Shown here in pieces: positions 1 to 6,761 of a stretch of 14,501 nucleotides of DNA. The DNA comes from Cocleimonas sp. (GTDB lineage: Bacteria > Pseudomonadota > Gammaproteobacteria > Thiotrichales > Thiotrichaceae): the NCBI GenBank assembly GCA_023145485.1, contig JAGLDT010000181.1:1-14501 (forward strand), in the 5' to 3' direction. The stretch's first letter is position 1, and each line of letters starts with the position of its first letter. The notes beneath the pieces are model-generated. The model saw nothing but the letters and a program-made list of their open reading frames with translations, ran no database searches and was not told the origin of the DNA. The translations under genes and the position numbers were made by a program.

Positions 1-411
1 ATTATTGATGGCAATTATGAACATGATGCAATTGTGTTACAAAAAGCCGAGTTATGTCGTTACCCTACTAGTGCAGTAAAAGAGCTTTCGATTAAAAATC
101 CTCATCTTTATCGTGAATTAATGGTGCGCTGGCAACATGCTTTAAAAGAAGCTGATAGTTGGGTGACAGAGCTTTCGACAGGTTCTGCTAAAAAACGTGT
201 TGCACGTCTGGTATTAAGATTAAGTAAACGCTATGGTAAGAATACCTGCGCTTTATTTAGTCGTGAGGATATTGGTGCGATGTTAGGAATCACTACAGAA
301 ACAGCCAGTCGAACCATTGCAGAGTTCAAACGTCAGCATTTAATTGTTGCGGTAGAGCCTAATCAGTACTTATGTGATTTGATTAGGCTTGAAGAAATTG
401 CCTATAGCTAA
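1..411 (+). CDS. Crp/Fnr-family transcriptional regulator, C-terminal part
   Basis: The reading frame is open from base 1 and ends with TAG at 409-411, so the gene starts outside the window and only about 136 residues are visible. What remains is the end of the sensory domain, a long dimerisation-type helix (the stretch with LYRELMVRWQHALKEAD) and a winged-helix DNA-binding domain. The helix-turn-helix lies around SREDIGAMLGITTETASRTI, ahead of AEFKRQHLI, the usual place and pattern for Crp/Fnr proteins. The effector (cAMP, an Fe-S cluster, haem, other) cannot be inferred because the N-terminal domain is missing. A cytoplasmic DNA-binding role is established for the family; its target genes are unknown. 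No clear terminator follows. The converging gcvR-like gene ends 107 bp downstream. Confidence 0.85.
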   Translation: MIDGNYEHDAIVLQKAELCRYPTSAVKELSIKNPHLYRELMVRWQHALKEADSWVTELSTGSAKKRVARLVLRLSKRYGKNTCALFSREDIGAMLGITTETASRTIAEFKRQHLIVAVEPNQYLCDLIRLEEIAYS

Positions 412-518
412 CCATTTTGAGAGAGTTCAGTCAGAAGATAAAAATCTGCACGGTATGGGTCGGCTGATTACTTGAAATTTCCTGATTTATTTTTTTCAAC
501 TCCGCTCAAAGAGTACTA

Positions 519-1031
519 TTAGTCACGAAATGTCACATCGACCATTAAAGAGTCTGATATTTCTTCAAAGACGGTCTGTACATCTTCTTCAGTAATATGA
601 TCAGGAAGACCTAACACAACCTCAGCATAAAATAAGGTTTCATTACTCATGGGTGCAATGCGTTGCTCACTGTGTAATTTTTCAATATTAATATTTAATG
701 TTGCTAATTGTTGTGTCATATCATGAATAATTCCCTGCCGATCAGTGCCTAATAACTCTAACGAAAGAGTTTTTGTTGTTGATGCTGAAGTCTTGCACTG
801 TTTTATTTGAACCTGTAGTTCATCGTTTTGTAATGTACTTAATGCTTGGCTTAAATCCTCAGCATATTCAGTAGCAATAGAGACGTGTGCAAGTCCCGCA
901 AACTGTCCATCCATTCGCACCATACGGCTTTCTTGCCAGTTTCCATTATGATTTTTAACAACTTCAGAGATTGATTTGACGAGTCCAGAACGATCTGAAC
1001 CAAGAATGGTAATAACAAGAGAGGTTTGCAT
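519..1031 (-). CDS. gcvR: GcvR-like protein with two ACT domains
   Basis: A 170-residue protein with two ACT domains. The first spans about residues 3-75 and has the signature GSDRSGLVKSIS. The second spans about 87-168 and has GTDRQGIIHDMT. This layout and length match the GcvR family, whose E. coli member binds GcvA and controls the glycine cleavage operon. That target is not shown here, since no gcv gene is nearby, and a broader amino-acid-sensing role is possible. I chose the ATG at 1029-1031 rather than the longer in-frame start at 1136. The longer start would run into mtgA, and the sequence CAGGAACAACT directly before 1031 is a well-placed Shine-Dalgarno. It lies 47 bp downstream of mtgA on the same strand, so co-transcription is likely. 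Confidence 0.85.
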   Translation of the reverse strand: MQTSLVITILGSDRSGLVKSISEVVKNHNGNWQESRMVRMDGQFAGLAHVSIATEYAEDLSQALSTLQNDELQVQIKQCKTSASTTKTLSLELLGTDRQGIIHDMTQQLATLNINIEKLHSEQRIAPMSNETLFYAEVVLGLPDHITEEDVQTVFEEISDSLMVDVTFRD

Positions 1032-1035
1032 AGTT

Positions 1036-1045
1036 GTTCCTGTGA
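1036..1045 (-). promoter_or_regulatory. ribosome binding site deciding the gcvR start
   Basis: On the minus strand ACAGGAACAACT precedes the ATG at 1029-1031, giving AGGA with about 8 nt of spacing. This supports the internal start over the upstream in-frame one. Confidence 0.6.
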
Positions 1046-1078
1046 AATTTATAATGATGTTGGTTTTTGGAGGTTGTT

Positions 1079-1897
1079 CTATAGTTTCTTTAAATAAGAG
1101 ACACCACCTAATTGCTTCATTTGTTTTAGTATCCACTGCTGTCTTTTTTTCAAGCTTTCACTTGGGTTATGGATGTCTGATTTAGCGGGTGTAGGAAGTA
1201 CAGCGGCAAGATAGGCTGCCTCTTCAAGCGTTAGGTCTTTTGGTGCTTTGTGATATAAACGTTTACAGGAGGCTTTGACTCCAAAGGTAACATCGGCAAA
1301 TTGGGCAACATTTAGATACACTTCTAAAATACGTTTTTTTGACCAAACTAATTCTATTGACACCGCAATGAAGGCTTCTAATACTTTTCGTTTATAGCTA
1401 CGCCCATTCCATAAGAATAAATTTTTAGCTAATTGTTGAGTTAATGTACTTGCGCCACGAATCGATGACTTTCTATTATATGCATCCGATAGTACTTTAC
1501 GCAGTTCCACGGTATCAATTCCCCAATGAGTTGGGAAACGCTGATCTTCTGCGGTAATGACGGCAAGCGCTATCTCTGGAGAGATTTCTTCCCAATTAAT
1601 CCATTCATAGCGTGCAGGTTGATAGATTCTTGGAGAATGAGCGGCCAGTTGGTTTTGATTCCAGATAAAGGCAGACGTTGGTAATGGGAGCCATCGAAAG
1701 ATAATAAGAATAGCTAAATAGAGAATCAGTGCTATCAATAATACCCATTTAATCAGCTTTAGTAACCTAAATATTAGTTTCGGTAGAAAGCGTAACAACA
1801 GCCATTTAGGTAGTGATAACAAGGTTGTTACCACAGAGGAGGTTATATGGTTTTTATCCAAGGTTGTGTTTTGAATAAAACGATTTATTTTCATCAT
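1079..1897 (-). CDS. mtgA: monofunctional biosynthetic peptidoglycan transglycosylase
   Basis: A 272-residue family-51 glycosyltransferase without a transpeptidase domain. It polymerises lipid II into glycan strands at the outer face of the inner membrane. A basic, hydrophobic N-terminus is followed by one membrane helix (about 46-68). Catalytic motif 1 is AEDQRFPTHWG with E117, motif 2 is RGASTLTQQLAKNLF (147-161), and ILEVYLN (190-196) holds the second conserved glutamate. After that the usual glycine-rich ELGxGVYG type stretch reads QFADVTFG, a modest divergence. The 45 residues before the helix are longer than in E. coli MtgA and the ATG pair at 1892-1897 has no good Shine-Dalgarno. The exact start is therefore the least certain part. 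It probably forms an operon with the gcvR-like gene. Confidence 0.93.
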   Translation of the reverse strand: MMKINRFIQNTTLDKNHITSSVVTTLLSLPKWLLLRFLPKLIFRLLKLIKWVLLIALILYLAILIIFRWLPLPTSAFIWNQNQLAAHSPRIYQPARYEWINWEEISPEIALAVITAEDQRFPTHWGIDTVELRKVLSDAYNRKSSIRGASTLTQQLAKNLFLWNGRSYKRKVLEAFIAVSIELVWSKKRILEVYLNVAQFADVTFGVKASCKRLYHKAPKDLTLEEAAYLAAVLPTPAKSDIHNPSESLKKRQQWILKQMKQLGGVSYLKKL

Positions 1898-2064
1898 ATT
1901 TTTACTAAAAATATTGTTAGGAATTTTTTAATTTTATTTTAATAAGGAGGGGTTATTTTATCATTAATTACATTAATATGCTGAGTGTTTTTATAGAGAA
2001 TAGATAGAATCTTATTAGGTTATATCATGTACGATCCTAACCTCTCATCTTGTTTTTCTATTAT

Positions 2065-2093
2065 TTGATCATAAAAATAGATTACACTAAATT
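2065..2093 (+). promoter_or_regulatory. candidate promoter of the small lipoprotein gene
   Basis: TTGATC (2065-2070) and TAAATT (2088-2093) are separated by 17 bp, about 33 bp before the lipoprotein ATG. The whole 229-bp gap 1898-2126 is very AT-rich and otherwise shows no gene or structured RNA I can support. Confidence 0.35.
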
Positions 2094-2126
2094 TCTTAAG
2101 ATAATAATAAAAAACTGGGATATATC

Positions 2127-2333
2127 ATGTCTAAAATAAGAATAACGACACTTTTCGCTTTAGCTTCTTTATTGTTTTTATCTGCTTGTGGAGGCAATGC
2201 TACATCATCAACGACTGTTGCTGATAGACCGACGAACCTTCTGGAATATGAGCAACGAACATTAGAGCAGGCAAAAGCATTGGAAGAGACACTTAAAAAG
2301 TCATTTGATGATCGATTAGGTTCGTTGAAGTAA
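2127..2333 (+). CDS. small lipoprotein, function unknown
   Basis: A 68-residue protein with a lipoprotein signal peptide. It has basic residues K3 and R5, a hydrophobic core about 8-18, then the lipobox LSAC with the lipidation cysteine at C21. Glycines follow rather than aspartate at +2, so outer-membrane sorting is the default expectation in a gammaproteobacterium. The mature part is only 48 residues: a short Ser/Thr-rich linker and then a highly charged, probably helical segment (LLEYEQRTLEQAKALEETLKK). GGGA at 2117-2120 is a suitable ribosome binding site. It is transcribed alone and converges on hrcA, ending 28 bp away. I do not recognise a family. Confidence 0.75.
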   Translation: MSKIRITTLFALASLLFLSACGGNATSSTTVADRPTNLLEYEQRTLEQAKALEETLKKSFDDRLGSLK

Positions 2334-2361
2334 ACAATTAGTGTTGGGGATTTGTCAATTT

Positions 2362-3417
2362 TTAATCTTGAGTCCTTAATGCGGCTGTTAATAGCTTTGC
2401 CGTAACATCAACAACAGGGATGATGCGTTCATATTGCATGCGCTTAGGACCAACAACGCCTAAAACACCAATTTGATCATCGTCTAATTGATAGGGGGCT
2501 GTGACTATACTGCAATCATCGAAAATAGTATGACCTGACTCTTTGCCAATAAATATTTGCACACCATCGGCTTGTAGGCATTTATCGAGTAAGCTTAATA
2601 CATCACGTTTTTGGTTAAAGGCCGCAAATAATTGGCGAAGTTTTTGAATATCACCAAGGTCATCGTATTCCATTAGATTAGTTTTTCCCGCAATGAGGCA
2701 GTTTTCTGCGATACTTTCATCCCCTAAATCCAAGGCTTTTTCTCCTAATTTAATGGCCGAAACCATCATTTGGTTCATGTCTTTATGCACTTGTTTCATA
2801 TCATTTAATAATGTATTGCGTGCTTGAGTAAGTCCTTTTCCGACAAGAACTTTATTTAGATAATTGCTTGACTGCTGTAATTCAGCGCTAGTAAAGTCAC
2901 GATCGACCTGAATAATACGATTTTGCACATCATTACTAGTCATTACTAATACGACTAATACTTGACTCGTGGCGAGTTGTAAAAACTCAATATGGCGAAT
3001 AGCAACGGTTGGCGCTCTAGGAATACTAATAATACCTGCAAATTGTGTAATCCCAGATAATACGCCTGATGCGGACTGGATTAAACCATTGACCGATTGC
3101 TGACTATTATTAAGCCTATTTTGAACCGTTTGCAGGATAGCGCTATCAAGTGGGTTGATGTTAATCATCGTATCCACAAATAAGCGATAGCCTTGTGAGG
3201 TTGGAATACGTCCAGCAGATCGATGCGGTGCATGGATATACCCCTTTTTTTCTAATGATGCCATCACATTGCGAATGGTAGCGGAACTGAGCTGCAAGCC
3301 ACTGCGTTGTGCTAAAGTAGTAGAAGCAACAGGTTGTCCATCTTCAATATAGCCTTCAACCAAAACTTTCAATAGGTGCTTAGCGCGATCATTTAAATTC
3401 ATGGCTTGCTTAGGCAT
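2362..3417 (-). CDS. hrcA: heat-shock repressor HrcA
   Basis: A 351-residue protein that matches HrcA over its full length. The N-terminal winged helix carries SSATIRNVMASLEKKGYI and the strongly conserved HRSAGRIPTSQGYRLFVD (about 61-78). A GAF-like effector domain follows, and the C-terminus has the conserved GVLGVVGPKRMQYERIIPVVD. In the family the protein binds the CIRCE inverted repeat before groE and dnaK operons and needs GroEL for activity. I see no CIRCE sequence in this window, so there is no sign of autoregulation here. The start has AGGAAC about 10 nt upstream. It is transcribed away from nadK, with 111 bp between the two start codons. Confidence 0.96.
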   Translation of the reverse strand: MPKQAMNLNDRAKHLLKVLVEGYIEDGQPVASTTLAQRSGLQLSSATIRNVMASLEKKGYIHAPHRSAGRIPTSQGYRLFVDTMININPLDSAILQTVQNRLNNSQQSVNGLIQSASGVLSGITQFAGIISIPRAPTVAIRHIEFLQLATSQVLVVLVMTSNDVQNRIIQVDRDFTSAELQQSSNYLNKVLVGKGLTQARNTLLNDMKQVHKDMNQMMVSAIKLGEKALDLGDESIAENCLIAGKTNLMEYDDLGDIQKLRQLFAAFNQKRDVLSLLDKCLQADGVQIFIGKESGHTIFDDCSIVTAPYQLDDDQIGVLGVVGPKRMQYERIIPVVDVTAKLLTAALRTQD

Positions 3418-3528
3418 ATTATTTATGTTCCTGATATGATGGTGGGACGAGGTTTAGGGGCAAGGAAGTTCCAAACAAAGTGATTCCCTATAAAGAATCT
3501 AAGTCCATATCTATAAATCACAACTATT

Positions 3529-4395
3529 ATGACGCTATTTACTTCTATTGGTTTATTTTCTAAAGATAATGATGAGAAAATTCAGCTTACACTAAAAACA
3601 TTGTATGATTTTTTTTCTCCAGATCATTTTAAACTCTATGTCGACCCAACTTCCGCTAGCTTTTTAGAAATAGAAGCAATGGAGGTCGGTAAAATGGCGA
3701 ATATTATCGATATTGCCATTGTTGTTGGTGGCGATGGGACGTTATTAAAAATTGGGCGCTTTTTAAGTGAGTATTCGATTCCTGTGATTGGTATTAATTT
3801 AGGACGATTAGGTTTCTTGGTTGATATTTCCCCAGAGCAAGTGGTGGCAAAGCTTGATGCTATTTTTAAAGGGCAATATATTAAGGAGTCACGTTCTCTT
3901 TTGCATGCTAGCGCTTATCGTGATGAGATATTATTAGGGGAAGGGAGTGCTTTAAATGATGTTGTATTACATGTGCGCAATGATATACGCATGATTGAAT
4001 TTACAACTCATATTGATGGAAAATTTGTCAACAACCAGCGCGCGGATGGAATGATCATAGCAACACCAACGGGTTCAACCGCTTATTCTTTGTCTGGTGG
4101 GGGGCCTATTTTACATCCAGAGTTAGATGCCGTTGTACTTGTCCCTATTTGCCCTCACACACTGAGTCATCGTCCCATTGTCGTTGGCAATAAAGGGATG
4201 ATTGAAATTAGTTTATGCGAAAGTCGTGAGGTGAATTCTAGACTGTCATTTGATGGACAGGCAAATATCGACTTACAAGCGGGTGATAAGGTTGTTATTC
4301 GTCAGAAAAAGCACCGATTAATGCTTATTCATCCAGAAGGTTATGATTACTATCAAATTTTGAGAACTAAATTAGGTTGGAGTGTTGCGCCATAA
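3529..4395 (+). CDS. nadK: NAD kinase
   Basis: A 288-residue cytoplasmic ATP-dependent NAD kinase, the source of NADP. Visible motifs are GGDGT (67-71, catalytic D69), GINLGRLGFL (88-97), ALND (141-144), and the glycine-rich TPTGSTAYSLSGGGP (179-193). The last of these reads GGGP where AGGP is more usual. FDGQ is at 241-244. Length and order are standard. The start fits the family N-terminus (the SIGLF strand), yet no Shine-Dalgarno is present. TATAAA at 3512-3517 sits so close that a nearly leaderless transcript is possible. The gene is divergent from hrcA, and no confident terminator follows it. Confidence 0.96.
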   Translation: MTLFTSIGLFSKDNDEKIQLTLKTLYDFFSPDHFKLYVDPTSASFLEIEAMEVGKMANIIDIAIVVGGDGTLLKIGRFLSEYSIPVIGINLGRLGFLVDISPEQVVAKLDAIFKGQYIKESRSLLHASAYRDEILLGEGSALNDVVLHVRNDIRMIEFTTHIDGKFVNNQRADGMIIATPTGSTAYSLSGGGPILHPELDAVVLVPICPHTLSHRPIVVGNKGMIEISLCESREVNSRLSFDGQANIDLQAGDKVVIRQKKHRLMLIHPEGYDYYQILRTKLGWSVAP

Positions 4396-4399
4396 AGCG

Positions 4400-4601
4400 T
4401 TATAAAAGCGTTTTTTGGCAAATAGCGGAGTCATTTGGTTTTTCAACACTACTGACAATCGCTTCAATAAAATCATTAAATTCATTCATGCTAATCACAT
4501 CAAGAATACGATTCATAATCGAGTGGATCAACTTGAGCAATCGTTTGTTTGCCATTTTGCAGTTGGATATAAACACCTGCTGCTTCAATATCATCTCTCA
4601 T
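4400..4601 (-). pseudogene. probable decayed small gene, frameshifted
   Basis: An ATG at 4599-4601 overlaps by one base the stop codon of the small ORF upstream and opens a 33-codon frame (MRDDIEAAGVYIQLQNGKQ...DYES), which stops near 4500. Moving one base at about 4505-4512 lets the protein-like sequence continue as RILDVISMNEFNDFIEAIV to a stop at 4400. Neither piece has a ribosome binding site apart from possible coupling. The joined product would be about 66 residues. I do not recognise it. Position behind another tiny acidic ORF is compatible with a degraded two-gene toxin-antitoxin-like locus, but no family motif supports that. It could also be chance ORFs. Confidence 0.35.
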
Positions 4602-4768
4602 TAGCGGTAGTTAGCATCACTTAATCGGGCATCTTCAAGGCTTAGTAAATCATAAAAATCATCCAGCGCATCCCACAAATCATCCTCAATCTCATCTGAA
4701 GTTTTTAAAACAATCGCATTTTGAATTTTTTCTGTTTCTTGAGTCCATTCAAGTTTGTTTTTATTCAT
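4601..4768 (-). CDS. short acidic ORF, unknown, possibly remnant
   Basis: A 55-codon frame from ATG at 4766-4768 to TAA at 4601-4603. The product begins MNKNKLEWTQETEKIQNAIV and continues with a very acidic helix-like part (DEIEDDLWDALDDFYDLLSLEDA). Its amino-acid composition looks coding rather than random, and its stop overlaps the start of the next small frame, as in coupled gene pairs. There is no Shine-Dalgarno before the ATG, and the downstream partner is frameshifted. I treat it as an unrecognised small gene, intact or decaying. Confidence 0.35.
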   Translation of the reverse strand: MNKNKLEWTQETEKIQNAIVLKTSDEIEDDLWDALDDFYDLLSLEDARLSDANYR

Positions 4769-4953
4769 GAAATCAATCAAACTGGTCTGCTATTGACTGA
4801 TTGAAAGAATAAATAATCCAACATAAGAAAAATGCCTGCACGTTAAAATTGAAGAAGTTTTAACTATTTACAACCTTCTTGCTCTACCTGAAACACGGTA
4901 TTTTTATGAATGATAGCGTAAATGAATGGCATCTGCGAGAATTCGCAATAAAC
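4769..4953. other. non-coding stretch between remnant ORFs and terminator
   Basis: Together with 4396-4768 this forms a 700-bp gap between nadK and csrA without an intact known gene. In this part I see only a 22-codon minus-strand fragment (MPFIYAIIHKNTVFQVEQEG..., ATG near 4934) that reads like the tail of a lost protein. There is also an imperfect CAATCA/TGATTG pair at about 4773-4795. No RNA gene is recognisable. Confidence 0.3.
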
Positions 4954-4956
4954 AAA

Positions 4957-4987
4957 AAAAAAGTGAAAGTCAGACTTTCACTTTTTT
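4957..4987. terminator. bidirectional rho-independent terminator
   Basis: A perfect 14-bp inverted repeat: AAAAAAGTGAAAGT (4957-4970), loop CAG, ACTTTCACTTTTTT (4974-4987). Read on the minus strand the hairpin is followed by nine T residues (from the A run 4954-4962). It therefore makes a good terminator for csrA about 110 nt past its stop. On the plus strand six T residues follow, so it also works in that direction. Confidence 0.85.
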
Positions 4988-5094
4988 ACAAAAAACAACC
5001 TAGTAAATTGACTCGCCTAAAATGGTGGTGTCAGTCTTTTCATGATAATTTTCATTAAAGCAACTGAAACGGTCATCTTAAATTGGTTAATAGA

Positions 5095-5301
5095 CTAGCT
5101 AGCGTACTTCTCTGAATCTACATCCACTAAATGCAGTTTTTCATTTTGAATACGCTCGTAGATTTCTTCACGATGAACCGCTATATTTCTTGGTGCATCA
5201 ATACCAATCCGTACTTGGTTTCCCTTTACCCCTAAAACCGTTACGCTGATATCGTCCCCTATTTTTAGAGTTTCTCCAACTCTACGTGTCAAAATTAACA
5301 T
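5095..5301 (-). CDS. csrA: carbon storage regulator CsrA
   Basis: A 68-residue CsrA/RsmA. The protein dimerises and binds GGA motifs in mRNA leaders, repressing or stabilising translation of carbon-storage, motility and biofilm genes. The key residues of the RNA-binding surface are present: L4 in MLILTRRVGE and R44 in RNIAVHREEIY. The C-terminal tail after the helix (about 14 residues) is of normal length. The start has GGAG and AAGG directly before ATG, and both are also potential CsrA sites (see the leader feature). The gene stands alone, without the alaS or tRNA-Ser neighbours common in enterics, and ends in a strong hairpin terminator. Confidence 0.97.
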   Translation of the reverse strand: MLILTRRVGETLKIGDDISVTVLGVKGNQVRIGIDAPRNIAVHREEIYERIQNEKLHLVDVDSEKYAS

Positions 5302-5407
5302 CCTTTAAGTCTCCATTTTAAATAATTTAACCGCTAGCCCTTTGCGGTATCCTCTTTGTGTAAGCTTGAAGCACATAAACAAAGATCTTCTACTAACTTC
5401 CTGTTAG
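5301..5407 (-). promoter_or_regulatory. csrA leader with GGA motifs, likely CsrA autoregulation
   Basis: On the csrA mRNA strand four GGA triplets lie at 5401-5399, 5352-5350, 5314-5312 and 5303-5301. The last two cover the Shine-Dalgarno region and the start codon. The most distal sits in the loop of a small hairpin, CTAAC-AGGAA-GTTAG (5407-5393), the favoured presentation for CsrA. Autoregulation of csrA through such sites is known in E. coli; here it is inferred from sequence. The csrA transcription start is not located, so it is unproven that the distal hairpin is in the mRNA. Confidence 0.5.
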
Positions 5408-5459
5408 CTTTTAAAGCACGGCTAGTCTCAATTGACCCTTTGATTGTGTCAGATCAAAA

Positions 5460-5507
5460 CTTAACCAAAGCTTAACGAAATCTTAATTAATACAATATAC
5501 CTATAAT
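5460..5507 (+). promoter_or_regulatory. phased direct repeats and -10 box, activator-type promoter
   Basis: Three direct repeats with an exact 11-bp period occur: CTTAAC (5460-5465), CTTAAC (5471-5476) and CTTAAT (5482-5487), each followed by an AT-rich spacer. A perfect TATAAT follows at 5502-5507, with no good -35 box at 16-18 bp; the third repeat occupies that place. OmpR/PhoB-type response regulators bind repeats of this period in this position. Transcription would run to the rhomboid gene with a leader near 185 nt. The rest of the 398-bp gap 5302-5699 has a TTAACT/AGTTAA dyad (5590-5605), an AT run at 5511-5520 and no gene. Confidence 0.45.
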
Positions 5508-5699
5508 TGCATATATATATTTTATATGGCAAGTTTTCGTAATAACAGAAAATAATTTACATTTTTGCAAACCGAAACCTAATGGACGCTTAACTAACAA
5601 GTTAAATTTGTATTATTTGTAGCTAGAAGATAACGTTAGGACTCATAAAAATGGCATCGTATAATCGGCATCATTACTTAATATAAGCGAATAAACCCT

Positions 5700-6269
5700 A
5701 TGAATCATGTACATAAAATTAGAGAAGAACTCTTTGTTATCGCCCTCTTTATTGCCATAATTTGGGCTTTTTTTTTATTCGACCAAGTTTTGCCGTTAGA
5801 AAGACTGGGCCTTATACCTAGAGAAATGGAGGGTCTCTTTGGTATTATTACCATGACCTTTCTTCATGCCGATTTGCAACATATTATAAGCAATACGATT
5901 CCTCTTACCGTTTTGCTTTCATTATTAGCGGGTTCACAGGCGGATAGTAAAAAGATTGTTGCTTTTATTATTGTACTAGGGGGAATATTGCTCTGGATCT
6001 TCGGTAGAGCAAATTCGATTCACATTGGCGCTAGTTTACTAGTGTTTGGATTAGCAACGTTTTTAGTTGTTTCAGGATTATTAGAAAAGCGTGCCATCCC
6101 TTTACTAATTAGTATTATTGTTGTCATTATGTATGGCTCTACACTCGTTGGAGGCATTATGCCAACACAACAAGGAGTCTCATGGGAAGGGCATTTAATG
6201 GGTGGCATAGCAGGAGCAGTTACTGCATGGCTACTCGTTGAGTCACGCTCCAGTCTTTCTTTTCGCTAA
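5700..6269 (+). CDS. rhomboid-family intramembrane serine protease
   Basis: A 189-residue integral membrane protein with about six hydrophobic segments, the compact bacterial rhomboid fold. The family landmarks are present. H61 and N65 lie in FLHADLQHIISN, where the oxyanion-side residues sit. S112 lies in HIGAS, the nucleophile helix. H165 lies in WEGHLMGGIAGA, the catalytic histidine helix. The canonical GxSG is altered: S112 is followed by leucine (GASL), so activity cannot be taken for granted although both catalytic residues remain. Rhomboids cleave membrane proteins within or near the bilayer; the substrate is unknown. No clear Shine-Dalgarno precedes the ATG. The next gene starts 9 bp after the stop and is probably co-transcribed and possibly co-functional. 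Confidence 0.85.
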   Translation: MNHVHKIREELFVIALFIAIIWAFFLFDQVLPLERLGLIPREMEGLFGIITMTFLHADLQHIISNTIPLTVLLSLLAGSQADSKKIVAFIIVLGGILLWIFGRANSIHIGASLLVFGLATFLVVSGLLEKRAIPLLISIIVVIMYGSTLVGGIMPTQQGVSWEGHLMGGIAGAVTAWLLVESRSSLSFR

Positions 6270-6278
6270 CATATCGTG

Positions 6279-6713
6279 ATGAAAAAATTACGTCATCTCA
6301 TTCTAAGTTTTGTTTTTGCCGTTTTCACTATTTTTTGGCTAAGTAGCTATACCTACTATAATACCTTTGGTATTGACTCGGAATTACGCAAAAATGAACA
6401 AATAGAAAACCATTATTATCGCTTTTGGTGGCCAGGAAATGGTTCTTTATTAATAGGGAAAAGTATTATTTTACATCCTTACAATAGCAATAAAACCTAT
6501 ACTAAGTTTGATTTAGGCGCTGCTTTTTTGCGCCCACCCTCCGATAAAATAAAAGCGCATAGTGTCTACAATAAAATAGGCTTTTGGTACATTGATTTAG
6601 ATAAACCCATACAACAATTCTGGATTGGAATCCCCGCATGGTTGCCTACTTTTATGATTATAGGGTGTTTTTTGTTTTGCCGAAGACGTTACAAAAAAAG
6701 TCTGAGTGTTTAG
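6279..6713 (+). CDS. membrane protein of unknown function, two helices
   Basis: A 144-residue protein if the ATG at 6279 is used; an overlapping GTG at 6276 would add one residue. It has an N-terminal membrane helix (about 6-24), a roughly 90-residue middle rich in Tyr, Trp and Lys (for example HYYRFWWPG), and a second helix near the C-terminus (IPAWLPTFMIIGCFLFC) followed by the basic tail RRRYKKSLSV. The basic tail points to the cytoplasm, so the middle is probably periplasmic. I do not recognise a family. It begins 9 bp after the rhomboid stop without its own ribosome binding site, so coupled translation is likely. It might be a partner or substrate of the rhomboid, but nothing proves that. 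Confidence 0.7.
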   Translation: MKKLRHLILSFVFAVFTIFWLSSYTYYNTFGIDSELRKNEQIENHYYRFWWPGNGSLLIGKSIILHPYNSNKTYTKFDLGAAFLRPPSDKIKAHSVYNKIGFWYIDLDKPIQQFWIGIPAWLPTFMIIGCFLFCRRRYKKSLSV

Positions 6714-6724
6714 CGGAAAAATCA

Positions 6725-6730
6725 TATAAT
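6725..6730 (+). promoter_or_regulatory. candidate -10 box of the copper genes
   Basis: A perfect TATAAT lies 31 bp before the copZ-like ATG, and GAGGG at about 6749-6753 serves as the ribosome binding site. No good -35 box is found at normal spacing, as is common for metal-regulated promoters, but I see no recognisable CueR or CsoR dyad between the boxes. Confidence 0.35.
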
Positions 6731-6761
6731 TAACAATTACTAATTAATGAGGGAATAAAAT

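Noticed and set aside
1032..1136. Upstream N-terminal extension of the gcvR-like gene
   Set aside because: It overlaps the end of mtgA, does not resemble the ACT family, and the internal ATG at 1031 has a good ribosome binding site.
2015..2046. TTAGG/CCTAA inverted pair upstream of the lipoprotein gene
   Set aside because: Five-base arms in very AT-rich DNA; expected by chance and not placed like an operator for the candidate promoter.
3418..3528. CIRCE operator before hrcA
   Set aside because: Looked for the TTAGCACTC/GAGTGCTAA type repeat between hrcA and nadK; none is present.
4390..4413. Possible nadK terminator (two copies of AAGCGTT followed by a T run)
   Set aside because: The copies are direct repeats, not inverted, so no hairpin can form.
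4988..5094. tRNA or small RNA gene downstream of csrA
   Set aside because: No cloverleaf or CCA-type end can be drawn. It is best read as the csrA 3' untranslated region before the hairpin terminator.
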